DNA from: Paulownia fortunei
Taxonomy: Eukaryota; Streptophyta; Magnoliopsida; Lamiales; Paulowniaceae
Length of the DNA: 64,000 nt
Reading direction: 5' to 3'
Assembly: GCA_019321725.1 (NCBI GenBank)
Contig: CM033116.1
Location: 11,612,841-11,676,840, forward strand
The notes under the pieces are model-generated. The model saw only the letters and a program-made list of their open reading frames with translations, was not told the origin of the DNA and did no database searches. Made by a program: the position numbers and the translations under genes. Below, piece by piece: positions 59,890-64,000 of the stretch. The first letter of the stretch is position 1; every line of letters starts with the position of its first letter.

Positions 59890-60340
59890 AGCACATGGGC
59901 CCTGAGAATAGAATGACTTGTTAAACATTTTGCATCTAGCATTGGGAAACTTATTGACCTCCAGGTCAGGCAGGTTCACATGGAAAATTAAGATAAAACG
60001 GTTATGATTGGAAAAAGACAGGGAATCTTTTAAAAGGGTAAATCAATAAATATGGATACGTGTACAGTAATTCGTTACAACAAATCGAGATTTGAAATCC
60101 CTCTTTTACCCTTATTTAGCATCTATAAATAAGGGAATACATGATATATCACAGGTTACACTTTTTATATCTAAAAACATAGATATCTCTCTCTACTTTT
60201 TATGCTCTCAAAAGAAATAGCCACTGACTTGAGTGTCGAAGTTCTTACACCGGCTCACGCCGGCGTCTTGTTTAGGTGATCAAGTCGGAGAGGGAGACCA
60301 AAAGTTGTAGAGAGTTACTTGTGGTATACCTTCCTCAATA
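59890..60340 (+). mobile_element. Tat-like LTR (U3/R region), 3' end of remnant 2
   Basis: Has a TATA box at 60123, a pyrimidine/TATA-rich start zone, and at about 60222 CCACTGACTTGAGTGTCGAAG followed by CACCGGCTCACGCCGGCG, the R/U5 signature of plant Tat-lineage LTRs. Exact TG and CA termini could not be set. Confidence 0.6.
60123..60133 (+). promoter_or_regulatory. TATA box of the Tat-like LTR
   Basis: CTATAAATAAG lies about 100 bases upstream of the CACTGACTTGAG motif, the normal arrangement in Tat LTRs. Confidence 0.6.
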
Positions 60341-60346
60341 GGTATG

Positions 60347-61166
60347 TTACATGCAATACTTTGGAGGATTATTGTGCATAATTTTTTGTTTAATGTAAAC
60401 ATCATCTAAACCAATAATAAATTTATCCAAGCGAGGAATCAATAAATTAACCTCGACACATATACTTAGATGGGTAATTCTTTTATCAATTTCCAAAGGC
60501 TTACCCACAACAGAAGCTACTGTGAAAAAAGCCCTCTTGTCAAACAAGTGAATAGGAAGTTCAGAGAATTTCATCCAAAACACAATAGCAGAAGACTCAG
60601 TTTTAGGATCAAAAGTAGGTTCCCAATTAAAAACTATCATTTGAAAACTATCAAGATAATATATTTGCTTTGTCCAAAATACGATGAAAATCTTCTCCAT
60701 TAGTAAGCTTAATAAGGATATGCTTGATACTGATGATGCTAATATCATAAAAACCTGTAAGACCAAGGGAGGCAAACTTACTCCTCAAATTTTTAAGGCT
60801 TGGACAACCATATGAGAATTCCCAACTAATGAGTATTTGAATGGAATTACAAGCTGTTCATTTTGATTCTTGTTGAAGTAGACAGCGGTGACACCTTTGA
60901 AAGAAGAAATCGATCCATAACGTGTATTAGCATCTTTAAAGGATTTTTTCATAGTACGAGTTGCATGCACATGGGGTTCCAAAGATCCAAAGATCTGAGA
61001 ATATTAACAAAGGAACGAGAAGAAGGAGGAACCGCCTATTTAGAAATAATCGGCAGGGCAAGTGGTTCAGCCATGGCTGTATCCATCGGTGAAGAGCCAA
61101 TTGACTGTGTGACTTGAGGGTCTGGAGGATTGGAGGGATGGACGTGTTTGGGAGAGAATTTTCCAA
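60347..61166 (-). pseudogene. LINE-type ORF1 fragment with DUF4283 domain
   Basis: From about 61150 down, several frames give FKGVTAVYFNKNQNEQLVIP, YSLVGNSHMVVQALK, a segment like LRSKFASLGLTGFYDIS, then FVFNWEPTFDP-like sequence, SSAIVFWMKFSELPIHLFDK, VGKPLEIDKRITHLSICVEV and LLIPRLDKF. This is the plant DUF4283 domain common in LINE ORF1-like and related RNA-binding proteins. Frameshifts separate the pieces and the C-terminal zinc knuckle and the LINE RT are missing. It abuts the Tat-like LTR on one side and a copia LTR on the other. Confidence 0.72.
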
Positions 61167-61240
61167 ATGCGAAAATTATAAAATTAGTCACCTTGTAACT
61201 AATAAAAAGACAATGTGAATTACATTTATTAGTTACATAT

Positions 61241-61683
61241 TGTAAGCAATTTATAATCGCATATAAATAATAATTGAATCAATATTACCTCAGCAGCGTA
61301 AATTTGTTTGATTCACGGATCAACAGCTCGCCTACAAGCCTCCCAATAATGTTACCACAGTCTTTCTCGCTCCAGTAAATACTGCTAGAGCATTCACTAA
61401 ATTTCTAACTACACACCTTAAACCCGTGGAGATTTCTTAGTTTTTGATGATACTCCAAAATAAATGTAGAGAGAATATGGAGAAGAGAGAGAATATTTTT
61501 TTGTTAGTTAAAATGCATATCATTATGATATCTTATAGTGGTAGAGAGAGATAACAAAAAAGTTTCTCTCTATCCCTATCACTCTTTGAGTCCGATTAGG
61601 AGAGGTTTCTAGATAACCATCATCCTTATCCAAATAGGACTCTAACTAGTCACAAATATGGATGTAAATAAAAAAATGCATCA
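61241..61683 (-). repeat. 3' LTR of the right copia element (443 bp)
   Basis: On the plus strand it starts TGTAAGCAATTTATAATCGC and ends AAAAAATGCATCA. It aligns over the full length with 2099-2543. The outer flank is CATAT (61236-61240). Confidence 0.88.
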
Positions 61684-61697
61684 ATATCTCCCACTCA
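61684..61697 (-). promoter_or_regulatory. Polypurine tract of the right copia element
   Basis: The minus strand reads GAGTGGGAGATAT directly before the LTR start, the usual copia primer for plus-strand synthesis. Confidence 0.75.
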
Positions 61698-62796
61698 TAC
61701 ATATTTGACTCGACTCATTCAAATCACATCCACATAATTCTCATCTCACATCACATCTTTCATACAGGGAATAAGGCATGCGACCAAACGAGAAAGAAAC
61801 AAGTGAGGAGAGTTATATTGAGTCATTACCTAACTAACATAACTCTACAACTCAAAACTCGCTATGTACTCCAAACTATGTGGTCGCACTAGATCAAGCA
61901 TCTCTGATCCCTTTATAATGAGTAGAGCATGCTTGACTCTCTTAGCTATGTATCTATGCTTATGACTATGTCAAACACATTTTTAGCTTAGTCGGCTGGC
62001 CAATGAGCCATAGAACAAAAGTGCGTTACCAGCTTAGCTCTTTCTCGGCCCCTCATGTCAATTAGCTTGGTCCTGACAACTTTCTTAGTCACGCTCCAAC
62101 AAACCAAATTAAATGTGGTTATTGGAAACATGCTAAAGTAGCGTCATCAAACTTACACCTCATGACACGGTCCAGAGTCCCAAAGGGTACGTAAAACATA
62201 TTAAGGGCTCACACATTGACGAAGTAGGGATCTATTCAGTCACTCCACTTATAAGGTTATCTCAAAGCACATGTAGTATGAATACATGCTATGATAGAGC
62301 TCCCACTCAATTTGGGCATGTCACGCTTTTAACATCATACGAATCTTAGTCCAGTCACTATCCATGTGCCTGACCTGCGTACCATCATAAGTCACCCTCC
62401 AAAGTGTCATGTAGTAGTTTGCACATTTGGCTATAGACAGACTTTTATGAAGTTTGGACATACTTCATAATTGATCAAGTATGATCTCATCTTGGCCTCA
62501 TGCCAAGCGACTATAAATTAAATTTTAACCTTCCTCGCTATTCCAAACGTCAAGGCGATCATGTTCGCACATTCGCACCCCTCCCAATGGTGCAAACATG
62601 ATCTTTGAGTCTCATCCAGCTCACTGTTAAAGCGCCAGGGTGATTGCCCGTGTGAGTGGGTCAATCTAAGCCTAGTAACATTCATAATAAACTCAGTACA
62701 CTAACAAATTTAACAAGAAAAAAAATCTCATTAATCAACAAAGTGTTCATACAGGCCTATAAACTTAAATCCTACGAAGTCCCATACTACTAACAT
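61698..62796 (-). other. 3' non-coding region of the right copia element
   Basis: About 1.1 kb between the pol stop and the polypurine tract with no frame longer than noise. Such a long 3' region is more than most copia elements carry; I recognise no extra ORF in it. Confidence 0.5.
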
Positions 62797-64000
62797 GCCT
62801 TAGAACACGTCTCTCCGCAAAGGCTTAGTAAAAAGATCAGCGACCATATCGCTATTAGGAATATGCCTGAGAACAACTTGACCTTAGCATATTTCGAATG
62901 AAGTGATATCTGGTGTCAATATGCTTAGTTCGTCCATGATACTTAGGTCCTTAGCATATGCTAGTGCAGCTGTATTATCACAATAAACAACAACTACATC
63001 ATCAACATGCACCGCAACGCGTAGACTCTGCAGGAATCTCCTCAACCAGATAGCCTCTTGGACTGCTGATGTACAAGCAAAGTACTCGCCTCCATGGTGG
63101 ATAAAGAGATACATGGCTACTTTTTGCTACACTAAGTGATAGCAGCGTCTCCCAATAAGAATGCATATCCCAATGTGGATTTGCACTCATCTCTATCAGC
63201 TGATCCATCAGCATCACTATATCCAATTAGCTTTAAACTACATCCATGGTAGCACAAAGCAAGATCACTTGTTCTCTTCAATTATCTATGCATTCTTTTG
63301 ACTACGGCCTAATGGTCGTGTCCAGGATGACTTTGATATCTACTCACCATTCCAACTGCAAAGCATAGGTCTAGTCAAGTACACATCATTGCGTATATCA
63401 GACTCTCTACCGCGCTTGCATATGGAACCTCAGCCATGCGTTCCTTTCTTTTTCTGTCTTAGGGCATAATTCTTTGCTAAGAACACAGTTCTTATCCATG
63501 GGTGTGTCAACAGAATTAGCATTATGCATACGGAAAGTGTTCTATAATCCTCTTGAGACAAACTCAAGAGTTTTCTAGAATGATCCCGATGTATCTTAAC
63601 ACCAAGTATGTATTCAGCTTCTCCTATGTCCTTTATCTCAAAAGTAGAGGACATCCACTCCTGTGTGGCGACAATCATCTCTATATCATTCCTATCTAAC
63701 AAAATGTCGTCCACATACAGTGAGAGTATTAAGAAATTCCTCCCACTTCTCTTGAAATACACACAATGGTCTTCCTTGACCATCGTAAAGCCTATCATAG
63801 TGATAGATTGATGAAATCAATGGTACCACTATCTGGATGATTGTTTCAGTCCATAAATAGAACATTTCAAGCGGCATACTTTGCGCTCTTGTCCCATTTC
63901 CTAAAATCCAATAGGTTGATCCATATAGATCTCCTCGTCCAACTCTCCATTGAGAAATGTTGTCTTCACGTCCATCTGAAATAATTGTAGATCTAGGTGG
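62797..64000 (-). pseudogene. copia RT and RNase H, incomplete at the right edge
   Basis: Minus-strand translation starts at the edge with FQMDVKTTFLNGELDEEIYM, then KVCRLKCSIYGLKQSSR, stop, MIGFTMVKEDHCVYFKRSGR and the catalytic box LYVDDILL. EYILGVKIHRDHSRKLLSLS follows. After frameshifts RNase H shows DADGSADRDECKSTLGYAFL, YFACTSAVQEAIWLRRFLQS, VVVYCDNTAALAYAKD and, in another frame, SDMVADLFTKPLRRDVF near the end. RT copies RNA to DNA; RNase H removes the template. Stops and frameshifts make it inactive. Confidence 0.86.

Larger units (their letters stand above)
56164..60340 (+). mobile_element. Tat-like gypsy remnant 2 (pol on plus strand), 3' part
   Basis: Order on the plus strand: C-terminal integrase (56164-56506), three tandem repeats (56566-56850), extra ORF on the minus strand (59191 to 57081), minisatellite (59628-59865), and LTR-like promoter region with TATA (about 59890-60340). 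It mirrors remnant 1. Everything 5' of the integrase tail is missing, replaced by copia sequence. Confidence 0.75.
61241..64000 (-). mobile_element. Ty1/copia LTR retrotransposon, 3' half, cut by the right window edge
   Basis: On the minus strand: RT (64000 to about 63430), RNase H (to about 62797), 1.1 kb of 3' non-coding sequence, polypurine tract and 3' LTR (61683 to 61241). Its LTR is the same family as at 2099-2543. The gag-to-integrase half lies beyond base 64000. Confidence 0.88.

Overview
The window looks like plant nuclear DNA, most likely from a seed plant and probably a dicot. It is strongly AT-rich, has no prokaryotic signals, and every protein homology I can read belongs to plant LTR retrotransposons (Ty1/copia, Ty3/gypsy Athila-like and Tat-like) or to a LINE-type DUF4283 fragment. 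I see no intact host gene, tRNA, rRNA or CRISPR array. All element genes are broken by stops, frameshifts, deletions or nested insertions, as expected of old repeat-rich (e.g. pericentromeric) heterochromatin. Family names rest on motifs I recognise by eye, not on a database search.

Layout. (1) 1-2543: 5' half of a minus-strand copia element (LTR, tRNA-Met-type PBS, gag, zinc knuckle, protease, integrase) leaving the left edge. (2) 3205-3850: a Tat-like LTR fragment with a minisatellite. (3) About 3975-9926: a degenerate tandem array whose units each carry a 'primer-binding site + LTR end' junction, interrupted by two gypsy LTRs in opposite orientations. (4) 9927-16630: LTR pieces of at least three families. 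(5) 16631-27074: an Athila-like element lacking RT and integrase. Its gag-protease frame is split by a copia solo LTR, which is itself split by a solo LTR with a perfect 5-bp target duplication. (6) 27075-33973: a copia deletion derivative (LTR, partial RT and RNase H, LTR) flanked by reversed LTR pieces. (7) A 100-N gap at 33974-34073.

(8) 34074-48200 is a second copy of 7041-23820. The first 5.6 kb after the gap appears base-identical and collinear (offset 27,033). Further on, tracts about 2% different alternate with apparently identical tracts, and 2.6 kb is missing. (9) 48204-49319: copia LTR fragment. (10) 49320-60340: two Tat-like gypsy remnants in opposite orientation. Each has its pol end followed by tandem repeats and then an extra ORF on the opposite strand to pol; the better copy shows two candidate introns. 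Between them lie a gypsy LTR fragment and a copia RT-RNase H fragment. (11) 60347-61166: LINE-like ORF1 fragment. (12) 61241-64000: 3' half of a second minus-strand copia element whose LTR matches the one at the left edge.

The genes do not form a working pathway. The value of the window is its layered insertion history, the duplicated block with mosaic identity, the LTR/PBS-derived tandem array, and the repeated Tat architecture with an antisense, probably spliced, ORF. None of these is a clearly new biological system; the array and the antisense ORF are the best candidates for something under-described.
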